Below are positions 16,601-24,701 of a stretch of DNA of 64,000 bases, in pieces. Both the position numbers and the translations under genes were made by a program. Within the stretch, counting starts at the first letter, position 1, and each line of letters begins with the position of its first letter. The notes under the pieces are model-generated. The model saw only the letters and a program-made list of their open reading frames with translations. It was not told the DNA's origin and searched no databases. Origin of the DNA: an uncultured bacterium (lineage in GTDB: Bacteria > Bacillota > Clostridia > Christensenellales > HGM11417); assembly GCA_905215695.1 (NCBI GenBank), contig CAJMQN010000001.1:186001-250000 (forward strand), read 5' to 3'.

Positions 16601-17896
16601 TATGTCGTGAGCGAAAATCTCCTGACCATTCAGCCCGAATACTTCGACAGCTATCGCCGCAGCGAGACCTTTACGGTGATCGACGAGACGAACAAAACGG
16701 CGACGCAGTTCACCGTCACCTTTGACGTGACCATCACGGGCAGCGGAAAGCTCGCCTTCATCAGCGAACCCAAGGACGTCGAAATCGCGGTTGACGCGCT
16801 CGCATCCGAAATCTCCGCGGTCATTTACAATGACGCGGAACTGGACAAGGGACTCTACGAAGTCGCGGACAACAAGATTATCCTCAAGGCGGACAACTTC
16901 ACCGAAGAGGGCGAATACACCTTCATCGCTGCGGTGTCCGGCGGATATATGCCTCTGTATGTTTCCTACCGCGCCTACGAGAACGGCGGCATTCAGCTCG
17001 CGGAAGGGGACAATAAGGGAACGGTTACGGTCGCGGACGACGTCTATACCTTCGGCAAAGGGGACAACGAGTACCTGTTTGCGCGCAGCTATGACCTCGA
17101 GAACGAGTCCTCCTTTGTCCTGAACGTGACGGAGGTCGGCTCTGCGCTCAACGGCGGCAACGATATCTCCCTCGCGGGCTACTTCGGCTTTGTGTGGACG
17201 GATCTCTATTCCGGCTATAAAATCGAGTACCGCGTCTATGCGAACTATCTCCCCGATTCTCCGCGAAAGGATCAGGTTGCGGTGCGCGCCTCGATTTACA
17301 ACAGCGCAGGCACGGAAGTGGAGTCGCAGAGAAAGGTCTATGAAGTTTCCATTCTCGGAGAGCACACGATTCGGTTCCAAATGACAGAGGACGGTTGGTT
17401 CGGAATCTACTTTGACGACCAGGCGGATTACGTCGAATTCGATATGACGCAATTCGAGATGTTCACAAACAACATGATGTTCCGCTACGAGTCCCTCGCG
17501 GACACCGAAGCCTTCAAATTCGGCGTTGCGGGCTCGGTCAGCTTTGCGCAGGCGGAGACTTCGTACAGCATTACCGCGAACGAGGGCGTTACCGTTCAGT
17601 CCAGCGCGAAGGCGGGCGAGAAGGTTACCTTCACCGTTGCGGCGAAAGAGGGTTACACCTACACCGTCAGCGTCAAGCAGGGCGATACCGTTATCAATGT
17701 TACGGACAATTCCTTCACAATGCCCGAGGGCGACGTCACGATCACGGTGACCTACACCGCTGAAAGCGGAAATGAACCCGAAAAGACGGGCTGCGGCTGC
17801 GGCACGATCGGATTCGGCGGAGGAATCGGCATGGGACTTCTGCTCCTCGCGGGCATCAGCCTTCCGTTCTTCTTCCGCAAGAGGAAAGAAAACTGA
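13691..17896 (+). CDS. Large secreted modular surface protein with Cys-rich C-terminal anchor
   Basis: 1401 residues. A signal peptide is clear (MNKTKKIPLLLLVLVMVLSA, then FAFAAA). The body is a chain of beta-sandwich modules resembling laminin-G or concanavalin-like carbohydrate-binding folds ('ISFEFSYAISAWAGKDWWTR', 'PIYLELETPNGVNGDGKGG') alternating with short Ig-like linkers ('KLLTIKKEVFSAR', 'NVVKIKKETFASG', 'NLLTIQPEYFDSY', 'NKIILKADNFTEEG'). Near the end is a bacterial repeat domain (ITANEGVTVQSSAKAGEKVT). The C-terminus is a tripartite sorting-like signal: TGCGCG, a hydrophobic helix, RKRKEN. ATG 13691 is chosen because GAGGAAAG precedes it. It is the first gene of cassette 1 and probably displays or binds polysaccharide at the surface. 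The specific family is not recognised. Confidence 0.8.
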   Translation: MNKTKKIPLLLLVLVMVLSATIGLFAFAAADEWEENTSIDARGDANGWVTNFIASTHTTAHSVKGNMTTLTQSAGGPALYGMNLYPLIEAGKDISFWVDNSKGATGGVYMGIVLSNLKTPDWGFNSPGATIGIIQNKDGWQVHKGASAVQAIQNPLTAGKHKITFHIGEKAGESWMKMDETLMHGQDGMAEAKKSVLSKVTKADFASGYAMLYVVGVNGENTVSVSGVNQPEITEVTGADSTISATSPRDITAKVAAVGTVGLSVTNKDGKIVKVPAEYYSYDAKSKLLTIKKEVFSARAAESYLPLDTVFYVSDENGYNTISVKVSYEFDANGWNTKLMEGTEQGTSGGGGVLGTTSIVDGYTHTGNQVARMYQGEALDLSKPISFEFSYAISAWAGKDWWTRLIIANGMEEAAAGDPLKETKPVLSMIFKGDYSAAQLQTGGTAKEFLLKDAGVTTLTAAPTSVFDIGKKLAIRIEIGETAADSKVYVNGVKAFDLNVTRSSFPEGAYLVTFPEGGTDFLLGGLGKPVIEKASKTEWTYQDSDGVDFTVIPGADLKDVKVGFTAFTADAGKLAEAKYTYLAAEDFTVEGNVVKIKKETFASGKLPTDCYIKIETAAGASTTRLAVKNGTISYDGKTEFTLENADSDFALDFKYEGAEKFEVLEGVLQNMTGAAALKADTDFVIAPKADAEGVYTLSIRKEHLAGLEPGVYHYFLRTGAGDIDVYVYLKPAEAGWVMRSSRGTVTADENGVYDNLALNGVNSKDETASGRAFYSEGFDVTKPIYLELETPNGVNGDGKGGWVLLGLTSTPFQYEYFSENTQEVLLRMLFQSDSDGNKHSWQAFAGFKTQPSVSLKSRLNENNKNLFEFFIGTEENPGYVKLNGEKLNVELNVTQKDFVGGKVYVGWFKGQNDGAFDVNADVNAVAVKDLNDDILKHTLGSTKGFEVELANNSENLTIKGGDGETLDKSLYVVSENLLTIQPEYFDSYRRSETFTVIDETNKTATQFTVTFDVTITGSGKLAFISEPKDVEIAVDALASEISAVIYNDAELDKGLYEVADNKIILKADNFTEEGEYTFIAAVSGGYMPLYVSYRAYENGGIQLAEGDNKGTVTVADDVYTFGKGDNEYLFARSYDLENESSFVLNVTEVGSALNGGNDISLAGYFGFVWTDLYSGYKIEYRVYANYLPDSPRKDQVAVRASIYNSAGTEVESQRKVYEVSILGEHTIRFQMTEDGWFGIYFDDQADYVEFDMTQFEMFTNNMMFRYESLADTEAFKFGVAGSVSFAQAETSYSITANEGVTVQSSAKAGEKVTFTVAAKEGYTYTVSVKQGDTVINVTDNSFTMPEGDVTITVTYTAESGNEPEKTGCGCGTIGFGGGIGMGLLLLAGISLPFFFRKRKEN

Positions 17897-17920
17897 TTTT
17901 AGAAATTGAAACGAACCGTG

Positions 17921-17956
17921 GGGGCGGGGCGGAGCGAAAGGCTCCGTCCCGCACCG
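17921..17956 (+). promoter_or_regulatory. Strong intercistronic hairpin without T tract
   Basis: GGAGC pairs with GCTCC around GAAAG and is extended by a long GC-rich stem (GGGCGGGGC with GTCCCGCACC). No T run follows, so an mRNA processing or stability role between the surface protein and the permease is likelier than full termination. Confidence 0.5.
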
Positions 17957-17987
17957 CCCGGTCAAGAACACAAAGGCGGATCAAACC

Positions 17988-20045
17988 ATGAAGACGAAGA
18001 AATGGAATTTTATCCCACTCATACTTGCAGTCGTCTGCGTTGCGGCGGTCGCCGTCTCGGCGGTTTTCTGGGGCAGAACCTCGAAAATGAAATCCGGAGA
18101 CAGCGGTCTGCCGATGGATGTTTCCGCTTACGACGTAAAGAAGATGTACACCCATGAGGAGGGTTGGCTCGTCGGTACGACGGACGGATTTCTCCTCGGC
18201 TATGACCTCGAGGGAAATCAGCTTTGGAAGGAACAGCCCTTCGGCGATACCGACGTCAACGACATCAGGATTGTTGACGGAAGGGTGTTTGCGGCGTTTG
18301 CGAACCGAAAAATCCTTGCTTTCGACATGGAAGAGGCGGCAGGCGCGGGGCTTACGGAGCTTCCCTCTGCACTCACCTATAACTTACAGGACGTCATTCC
18401 GAGCAGTCTCGAATTCGGCGGCGGCGAGTATTTCGCGGTTCAGGGGGCGGACAGCCTCACCGGATATCTGCTTGCGCTCCCCATTCATCCTTCGGAAGAC
18501 GAGCTTTACAAGGACGGAACGTATCGGCTCTTCGACCACGAGCTCTGGAAGGACAGCCGGAATTTTCAGGCGTTCTGTATCACAGAAAACGATGAACTCT
18601 ATTACACCACAAAGACCTCCCAACTTCGCCGTTACCTCATCGAGGGGGACGGACTGAAGGAAGAGGCTATAGCGACCTATGAGACGCCTCTGCTTGGATT
18701 GACAGGGCGGGGCGAGGGACTTGCGGGCGTCAACGCGGCGGGGGAGCTTTACCTCTATGAACAGCTGCCGACTTCGGAGTCCAACCGCTACATGCGCTAC
18801 TCCCTGAATCTCGGCAAACAGGTCGAAAGCGTCTATCATACGGGCGAAAACTTCCTGCTCGGACTGCGGGGAGGCGGCGTCGCATCGGTGGATACCTCTG
18901 CGCCCGAAGTGCGCTTTGTCATGGAAGCTTCGCGGGATTCCTCTGTCATCATGTCCGCGGAGGACAGCTTTCTCCTGCGGACCTACAGAGTAGGGGAAAC
19001 CGCTACCTTGAACTACTACACATACGACTACGCGATTGCGACCGAAACGCTCGAAAATCTCCTGTGGCTCTTCATCACCTGCGTGTTTGTGCTTGGTCTG
19101 GCGGGCGTCGTGCTCGGGTGCTGCAGTTATCGTCCGCTGGCGGCGAAGATCTGCGGTCTGGGGCGTTCCTTCGTGCGCGCGCTCAAGACCTATCGGCTCG
19201 TGTATCTTTCCCTGATTCCGACCTTTGTCCTTCTCGCGATCTTCTATTACTTCCCGATCGGATTCGGATTCGCGCTCTCCTTTACCGACTACCTGCCCGG
19301 CGACCACATGTTTTTCGTGGGGTTTGAAAATTTCAAACTCGTCCTTACGAATTCCATCTTTCTGCAGTCGGTGGGGAATATGCTCATCTTCCTCGTCGCG
19401 GATCTTTTGAAGGCTTTGATTCCGCCTATTCTGTTCGCGGAGGCAATCTTTGCGGTACGGAGCAAAAAGTTCTCCTTCTGGGTGCGCGCGCTCCTCTTCA
19501 TTCCGGGCATTCTGCCCGGCGTGGCGGGGTCGCTGGTCTGGGCGCAGGGTATCTTCGGCAACAACGAGAACGGACTCGTCAATGCGTTTATCAAACTTTT
19601 TGTGCCGAGCTACGTGAACGTCAACTTCTTCGGTTCGGGCAACGGGCTGGCAATCTTCTCCTTTATCATGTTCAGTTTCCCGTGGATCGGCTCTTATCTC
19701 ATCTTCTACGGCGCGATTACGGGCGTTCCGAGTTCGATGTACGAGGCTGCCAAGCTCGACGGCTGCGGTTGGTGGAAACGCATCGTGCGTCTCGACCTTC
19801 CCATGATTCTCCCGCAAATCAAATATATTTTTATCACCAACTTTATCGCATCCATTCAGAACTACTCCACCATTTACGTGGTGCTCGGGGCGGACGGGCC
19901 AGTCTATACGCCGGCTTTGCTCATGTACCGGGAAATCATGTCCGCAAACTACGGCACGGCAAGCGCGATGAGCGTGTTCCTGTTCCTCTTCCTTGCGGTC
20001 GCCACATTCCTCAACTTCCGCATGCAGTCGGATAAAACGGTATAA
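17988..20045 (+). CDS. ABC sugar permease fused to an N-terminal extracytoplasmic propeller-like domain
   Basis: 685 residues. A membrane anchor (FIPLILAVVCVAAVAVSAVFWG, residues ~8-29 with flanks) is followed by ~300 residues of short beta repeats resembling PQQ/WD propeller blades ('GWLVGTTDGFLLGYDLEGNQ', 'RVFAAFANRKILAFDME', 'LAGVNAAGELYLYEQ', 'FLLGLRGGGVASVDTS'). A second helix at ~351-375 precedes a MalF/UgpA-type permease (~400-685) with the EAA loop EAAKLDGCGWWKRIVRLDLP, which contacts the ATPase. Typical MalF-type permeases are ~290-330 residues, so the extra domain roughly doubles the protein and should face outside. The partners are the next permease and binding lipoprotein. No ATPase gene is present. 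The propeller may sense ligand or dock the binding protein (inference). Confidence 0.85.
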   Translation: MKTKKWNFIPLILAVVCVAAVAVSAVFWGRTSKMKSGDSGLPMDVSAYDVKKMYTHEEGWLVGTTDGFLLGYDLEGNQLWKEQPFGDTDVNDIRIVDGRVFAAFANRKILAFDMEEAAGAGLTELPSALTYNLQDVIPSSLEFGGGEYFAVQGADSLTGYLLALPIHPSEDELYKDGTYRLFDHELWKDSRNFQAFCITENDELYYTTKTSQLRRYLIEGDGLKEEAIATYETPLLGLTGRGEGLAGVNAAGELYLYEQLPTSESNRYMRYSLNLGKQVESVYHTGENFLLGLRGGGVASVDTSAPEVRFVMEASRDSSVIMSAEDSFLLRTYRVGETATLNYYTYDYAIATETLENLLWLFITCVFVLGLAGVVLGCCSYRPLAAKICGLGRSFVRALKTYRLVYLSLIPTFVLLAIFYYFPIGFGFALSFTDYLPGDHMFFVGFENFKLVLTNSIFLQSVGNMLIFLVADLLKALIPPILFAEAIFAVRSKKFSFWVRALLFIPGILPGVAGSLVWAQGIFGNNENGLVNAFIKLFVPSYVNVNFFGSGNGLAIFSFIMFSFPWIGSYLIFYGAITGVPSSMYEAAKLDGCGWWKRIVRLDLPMILPQIKYIFITNFIASIQNYSTIYVVLGADGPVYTPALLMYREIMSANYGTASAMSVFLFLFLAVATFLNFRMQSDKTV

Positions 20046-20057
20046 GGAGGGAAGATT

Positions 20058-20963
20058 ATGAACGACAATTCAGCTGTACGCGCGCTTCCCCCCGAGGGCG
20101 GCGCCAAGAGACAAAAGAAACCCCGCAAGCGCGGAATCGAGGGCGTTGCCGCACAGACCGTGCTCATCGTATTCCTTCTCATTCTGCTCTTTCTGACCCT
20201 TCTGCCCGTGCTCATTACGCTCATTATGTCCTTTAAGGACGCCAACGATATTACCTCGAACAGCGTATGGACCTTTCCGCAGAACGGCTGGCACTTCTCG
20301 AACTACGCCTCCGCGATTTCGGACACCTATTCCTACATGATCAACACCATCGTTATCACCTTTATTTCGGTTGTGGTGACCATGCTGTTGAGCTGCTATA
20401 TCGCGTTCCTGTTCGTGCGCAAACACTTTGCGGGAAAAAACGTCTTGTTCTTCCTCATCATCATCCCCATGCTCGTCCCCGCTGTGGTCACCTTGAGCCC
20501 GACCTACATCACCGTGCTCGGACTCGGAATGGACGGAACCTGGTGGGCGCTCATTCTGCCCTATATCGCGGGCAACCAAATCGCATCCATCTTCCTCTTG
20601 CGCACCTTCATCGGACAGCATCCCGCCGACCTCTACGAGGCGGGGGAGATTGACGGCGCTGGCGTGTTCCGGCAGTTTTTCAACATCTGTCTGCCCCTCG
20701 CGGTGCCCATCATGATGGTGCAGGGCGTTTCGATCTTCGCGGCAATTTACAACGACTTCCTGTGGCCGCAGCTCATCTTTATGGACGAATCCGTCCAGCA
20801 CCTGAGCACGCTCATGCCGCGGCTGAAACAGCTTGCGCAGTCCGCGGTGGGCGGCGCGACCTACGCGATTTACCTCGTTTCCGGCATTCCGCTGGTCATC
20901 ACGACGGTAATCAGTCTCAAGTTCTTTATCTCCGGCGAGTTCGCCGCGGGATTGAAATTATAA
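20058..20963 (+). CDS. ABC sugar permease, MalG type
   Basis: 301 residues with six predicted membrane helices and the MalG-type EAA loop (EAGEIDGAGVFRQFFNICLP). The first ~25 residues are a basic cytoplasmic tail (RQKKPRKRGIEG). It starts 7 bases after AAGGAGG and lies 12 bases after the fused permease, so the two form the heterodimeric channel of a carbohydrate importer of the CUT1 type. The ligand is presumably an oligosaccharide released by the GH99-like enzymes encoded downstream. Confidence 0.92.
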   Translation: MNDNSAVRALPPEGGAKRQKKPRKRGIEGVAAQTVLIVFLLILLFLTLLPVLITLIMSFKDANDITSNSVWTFPQNGWHFSNYASAISDTYSYMINTIVITFISVVVTMLLSCYIAFLFVRKHFAGKNVLFFLIIIPMLVPAVVTLSPTYITVLGLGMDGTWWALILPYIAGNQIASIFLLRTFIGQHPADLYEAGEIDGAGVFRQFFNICLPLAVPIMMVQGVSIFAAIYNDFLWPQLIFMDESVQHLSTLMPRLKQLAQSAVGGATYAIYLVSGIPLVITTVISLKFFISGEFAAGLKL

Positions 20964-20979
20964 GATAGGAGAAAACGCT

Positions 20980-22755
20980 ATGAAAAAGATTCTGAGCAGT
21001 ATTTTGATGATGTTACTCTGTCTCGTCATGGTCGTCGGCTGCGGCGGCAACGGCGGCGGTGTGCCTGGCGGCGACACCCCCGGCGGCGGAGACAATCCGG
21101 GCGGCGGCGATAATCCGGGTGGGGGAGATACCCCGAGCGGCACGACGCAGCGCCTGACCATGTACACCGCCCTCAATGAGGCGGAAGTCACCGCGCTCGA
21201 GGCGGTCGCGTCCTCTTACGTCAACCTGAAAAAAGCGGAGGGAAAGACCGTCCGCGTCAACATCAGCAACGACACCGATCCCGACGCTTACCGAACCAAA
21301 CTTCAGGGTATGATTACAAAGGGCGTCAATTCGGCGGTCATTGCCAAGACGGGTTCGATTTCGGAGTATTACGGAACGGATAAGATTGTGGATCTCGCTC
21401 CATACCTTGAGCAGTCCAATCCCTATGCGGATGACGCGACCTGGTCCGAACTCATCGCGGAGGACGGCTACCTCGCGCAGGTCGAGCGAGGCACGACGAC
21501 CATTCCGAATATCTCATACGACACCAATTACCTCGTTGTGTTCTATGACAAGCGCGCGATGGAGGATCTCGGGCTCGAGGTTCCCACGACGTGGGCGGAA
21601 TTTTTGAATTGTCTTGAAGTCGCGAAGAAAAATTCCAAATTCGAGACGCCTCTCGGGCTCTCCGTCGATATGCGTTCCGCCAAGTCGAACTTCCTCGGTT
21701 GGGTCATTCAGATGTACCTCGACCAATATTTCCGCGATTTCACGGACAAGGCGCACTCGGCGGACGGGGATTACAGCTACAGCTCCCGTGTGGACAGCAA
21801 GTACGAATATTCCGCCGACAATCCCCTTCTCGGCTCGAGCGAGAGCTACACCTACAACATGAACCGCGTCATCGACACCTTCTTCAATCAGGAGGGATTC
21901 TCGCCCGATTCGGAACGCTATGAGAACCTCATGCGCAACCTCTACGACCTCATGCAGTATATCGACCCGAGCCTGAACAATACGCAGGTGCAGAGCCGTT
22001 TCCACGAAACCGTCATCACGTACAACGGCGGCAGTTACGCAAAGTTGAATCTCTTTATGATTAACCGCCTCGATTACGTCTCCACCTACCGTACGGCGTT
22101 TGCGACCAAGGATGAGGCGACCGGTTCCACGACCTATCCTACCCCTGCGCAGATTGACGAGAAAATCGGCTGGTTCGCTCTGCCCGCGATGGAGAGCAAC
22201 CCCGGCATGAGCGGCAAGGGCGCACCCGTCGCGAACAACGTGCGTTCTCTGGGCGGAGCGGAGAGCATGTTCGGCATTCTCAACAGCAACAACCAGGAAT
22301 ACACCAACCTTGCGATTGATTTCTTGATGTATCTGTATTCGCCCGCGGGACAGAACGTCCGTTATGCGCGGCTCAAAGATCTCGGCGCGCCCGTCGCGAT
22401 GAACCAACTCGTCAAGAACGTCACCATCGACGACAGCATCAACCTCTCCGACAACGTGACCTTTTCGGGCAACTGCAACCTCAATCCCTATCTGCGCGTG
22501 GCTTACGGATACGGTCTCGACAATCTCAAGATCGGAAATACGGGCAACGAACTTCAGACAGGTATCGCGACTGCGGTCTCGGACTATCTGACGGGTTCGA
22601 CAAAGGAGTGGGCTGCGACGGGCAAAAAAATCTTTGACGATATCAAGAACAGCTTTGCAAACTATGCCAAGGATCAGAATTTGATCTACAGCGACTTTAC
22701 AAAGGTTGCGTCGGCGACCAGCAACTTCACGCGTTCCCCCTTCGCGAACGCGTAA
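20980..22755 (+). CDS. Solute-binding lipoprotein of the cassette 1 ABC importer
   Basis: 591 residues. A signal peptide ends in a lipobox (VMVVGC), so the mature protein is anchored by a lipidated Cys. A flexible linker of repeated GGGDNP/GGGDTP units follows (residues ~23-52). The remainder is a family 1-type extracellular solute-binding fold (RLTMYTALNEAEVTALEAVA ... NISYDTNYLVVFYDKRAMED ... TWAEFLNCL). At about 590 residues it is longer than the usual ~430, suggesting extra lobes for a large glycan. It follows the two permeases and feeds them. Confidence 0.9.
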   Translation: MKKILSSILMMLLCLVMVVGCGGNGGGVPGGDTPGGGDNPGGGDNPGGGDTPSGTTQRLTMYTALNEAEVTALEAVASSYVNLKKAEGKTVRVNISNDTDPDAYRTKLQGMITKGVNSAVIAKTGSISEYYGTDKIVDLAPYLEQSNPYADDATWSELIAEDGYLAQVERGTTTIPNISYDTNYLVVFYDKRAMEDLGLEVPTTWAEFLNCLEVAKKNSKFETPLGLSVDMRSAKSNFLGWVIQMYLDQYFRDFTDKAHSADGDYSYSSRVDSKYEYSADNPLLGSSESYTYNMNRVIDTFFNQEGFSPDSERYENLMRNLYDLMQYIDPSLNNTQVQSRFHETVITYNGGSYAKLNLFMINRLDYVSTYRTAFATKDEATGSTTYPTPAQIDEKIGWFALPAMESNPGMSGKGAPVANNVRSLGGAESMFGILNSNNQEYTNLAIDFLMYLYSPAGQNVRYARLKDLGAPVAMNQLVKNVTIDDSINLSDNVTFSGNCNLNPYLRVAYGYGLDNLKIGNTGNELQTGIATAVSDYLTGSTKEWAATGKKIFDDIKNSFANYAKDQNLIYSDFTKVASATSNFTRSPFANA

Positions 22756-22766
22756 CCTGAGAGAAT

Positions 22767-22801
22767 AAAGGGGCGGATGAATCATCATTTGCCCCCTTTT
22801 T
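22767..22801 (+). terminator. Intra-operon hairpin after the binding protein
   Basis: AAAGGGGC pairs with GCCCCCTTT (one bulged C) and is followed by a T run. Placed between the binding protein and the first GH99-like gene, it looks like a partial terminator that would leave more transporter than enzyme message. Confidence 0.55.
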
Positions 22802-22819
22802 CAAAGAGGAGAAATTTTT

Positions 22820-24700
22820 ATGAAAAAGAAATGGACAGCGCTTCTGCTCTGCGGTGCGCTCCTGTCGCTTGCGGCGTGCGGGGGAGATACCCCCCCTTCG
22901 GCGGCGGCTTTGAGCGGCACGGTCGGGGCGAGCGCGGACTACGAAAGCGGATTCTTGAACACTTCCGCGACGGACGACTTCGGGCGTTCCTTTTCGGCGA
23001 CGGGCGGCTACAGCGAGGACACCTACGTCGGCATCTTCTATTTTCTCTGGAACGGCGTGACCAACGGAATCTATGACGTGAGCGAGTACGAAAAACTCGG
23101 CAGGGTGGAGAGCGTTCTGACCGGAGACGAGGTGCCCGGCAGTCCGAGCTTCACGTACTGGGGCAAACCGCTTTACGACTACTATTCCGCTTCGGATACG
23201 TGGGTGATTCGCAAGCATCTCGAGTTATTCATGAACGCGGGACTGGATTTCGTCGCCTTCGACTGCACCAATTCACTCTTCTATTCCGAGCCGGCGTTCG
23301 CCTTCCTCGACGTTGCGCTCGAGTATCAGAAGATGGGTTATGACGTGCCCAAATTCATGTTCATGACCAACACCGAGCCTGTCGAACGCACAAAACAGAT
23401 CTACAACGCGCTCTACGCGGACGACTATTACGATTCGCTGTGGTTCACGGGAACGGGCGACAAGCCCTGGATCATCTCGGAGGCGAACAACGCCCCCGAA
23501 CTCGATTCGGAGATCAAAAACCGTTTTTACTTTAAAAAGGCGCAGTGGCCGAATGCGGGAATGAATACCGACAATTTCCCGTGGATGAGCTGGACCTATC
23601 CGCAGGAGACCTTTAGGGACAGGCAGGTCGGCAACATCATGAGCGTTTCGGTTGCGCAGCACCCCGGCGACGGAAGAGGCGTGGATTTCAGCGATTCGGG
23701 ACTCTTTGCGCCCTACAACTACGACACGCTCTCGGATTCGCTCAAGGCGACGGTGAGCAAGGAACGCGCGACGACCATCTACAACTCGAACTGGGGCAGA
23801 GGGTATTCGCAGAAGACCAAGAAAAACGACTTCGAACGGGTCAACGAAAACATCAATTTCGAGGAGCAATGGGCGACCGCGCTCGACAAGGAGAACGAAA
23901 TCAACCTCGTTTTCGTCACGGGCTGGAACGAGTGGATGGCGCAGAAACAGTCCAAATCCGGCGTGCTCGGTTCGACATACGGTCGATATGTCGATCTTTT
24001 CAACCGTGAGTTCTCCCGGGACGTGGAGATGATGGACGGAGAATATCTGGACAACTGCTATCTTCAGCTCGTCCGCAACACCCGTGCCTTCAAGACGAAT
24101 CGGGCGGCGGTCACCTACAGCGACAGGTCCGATTTCGCGGCGACCGCGCTCGGAAACTGGGCGGACGTCTCCGCGGTTTACAAGGATTTCGTGCTCGAGA
24201 CCAAGCCGCGCAAGGACGTCAACGCCGACGCGGAGCTCATCGAGAATAAGACCGGCAGAAACGACATTCAGGAAGTGCGCGTTGCCTCGGATGCGGAAAA
24301 CGTGTATTTTCTCATCCGCACAGTGAACAACATCACGGCAAAATCCGCGCAGGACACGCGGTGGATGAATCTCTTTATCGGCGTGGAGGGGGCGTCCGGC
24401 GGTTGGAACGGCTTGCAATATGTCGTGAACCGTGAACTGACGGGCAACACTTCCAAACTTCAGAAGATTTCGGGAAATGCCTATACCGACCATGCGAGCG
24501 CACAGACTCTTGTCATGAACAACTTTATGCTCGTCACCGTCAAGAAGAGCGATCTCGGAATCACGGGGAGCGACTATACGCTGACATTCAAGGTGTGCGA
24601 CAACCTGCAAAAGGACTTTGATATTGCGGAAACCTACGTCAACGGCGACTGCGCGCCCATCGGCAGGATCCATTACACCTATACGGTGAAGGGAGTTTAG
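22820..24700 (+). CDS. Surface lipoprotein, GH99/GH71-like TIM barrel plus CBM9-like domain (A)
   Basis: 626 residues. The lipobox is LLSLAAC, after a signal peptide preceded by GAGGAG. The catalytic-type domain covers ~60-430: 'TYVGIFYFLWNG' opens the barrel, 'TWVIRKHLELFMNAGLDFVA' and 'KFMFMTNTEP' form the core strands, 'SVSVAQHPGDGRG' lies mid-barrel and 'FVTGWNEWMAQ' ends it. Its Glu is a candidate catalytic residue by analogy with GH99/GH71-like enzymes. The C-terminal ~170 residues resemble a CBM9-type binding domain ('NDIQEVRVASDAENVYFLIR', 'DTRWMNLFIGVEG'). GH99-like enzymes are known to act inside alpha-mannan-type chains, but the substrate here is unproven. A close paralogue lies at 25406. 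Confidence 0.7.
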   Translation: MKKKWTALLLCGALLSLAACGGDTPPSAAALSGTVGASADYESGFLNTSATDDFGRSFSATGGYSEDTYVGIFYFLWNGVTNGIYDVSEYEKLGRVESVLTGDEVPGSPSFTYWGKPLYDYYSASDTWVIRKHLELFMNAGLDFVAFDCTNSLFYSEPAFAFLDVALEYQKMGYDVPKFMFMTNTEPVERTKQIYNALYADDYYDSLWFTGTGDKPWIISEANNAPELDSEIKNRFYFKKAQWPNAGMNTDNFPWMSWTYPQETFRDRQVGNIMSVSVAQHPGDGRGVDFSDSGLFAPYNYDTLSDSLKATVSKERATTIYNSNWGRGYSQKTKKNDFERVNENINFEEQWATALDKENEINLVFVTGWNEWMAQKQSKSGVLGSTYGRYVDLFNREFSRDVEMMDGEYLDNCYLQLVRNTRAFKTNRAAVTYSDRSDFAATALGNWADVSAVYKDFVLETKPRKDVNADAELIENKTGRNDIQEVRVASDAENVYFLIRTVNNITAKSAQDTRWMNLFIGVEGASGGWNGLQYVVNRELTGNTSKLQKISGNAYTDHASAQTLVMNNFMLVTVKKSDLGITGSDYTLTFKVCDNLQKDFDIAETYVNGDCAPIGRIHYTYTVKGV

Positions 24701-24701
24701 A

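Noticed and set aside
16478..17971. Long minus-strand open frame opposite the 1401-residue surface protein (similar ones at 23273-24931 and 18384-19817)
   Set aside because: These antisense frames are an effect of GC-rich codon use; they lack ribosome binding sites, family motifs and plausible composition, while the plus-strand genes are clear.
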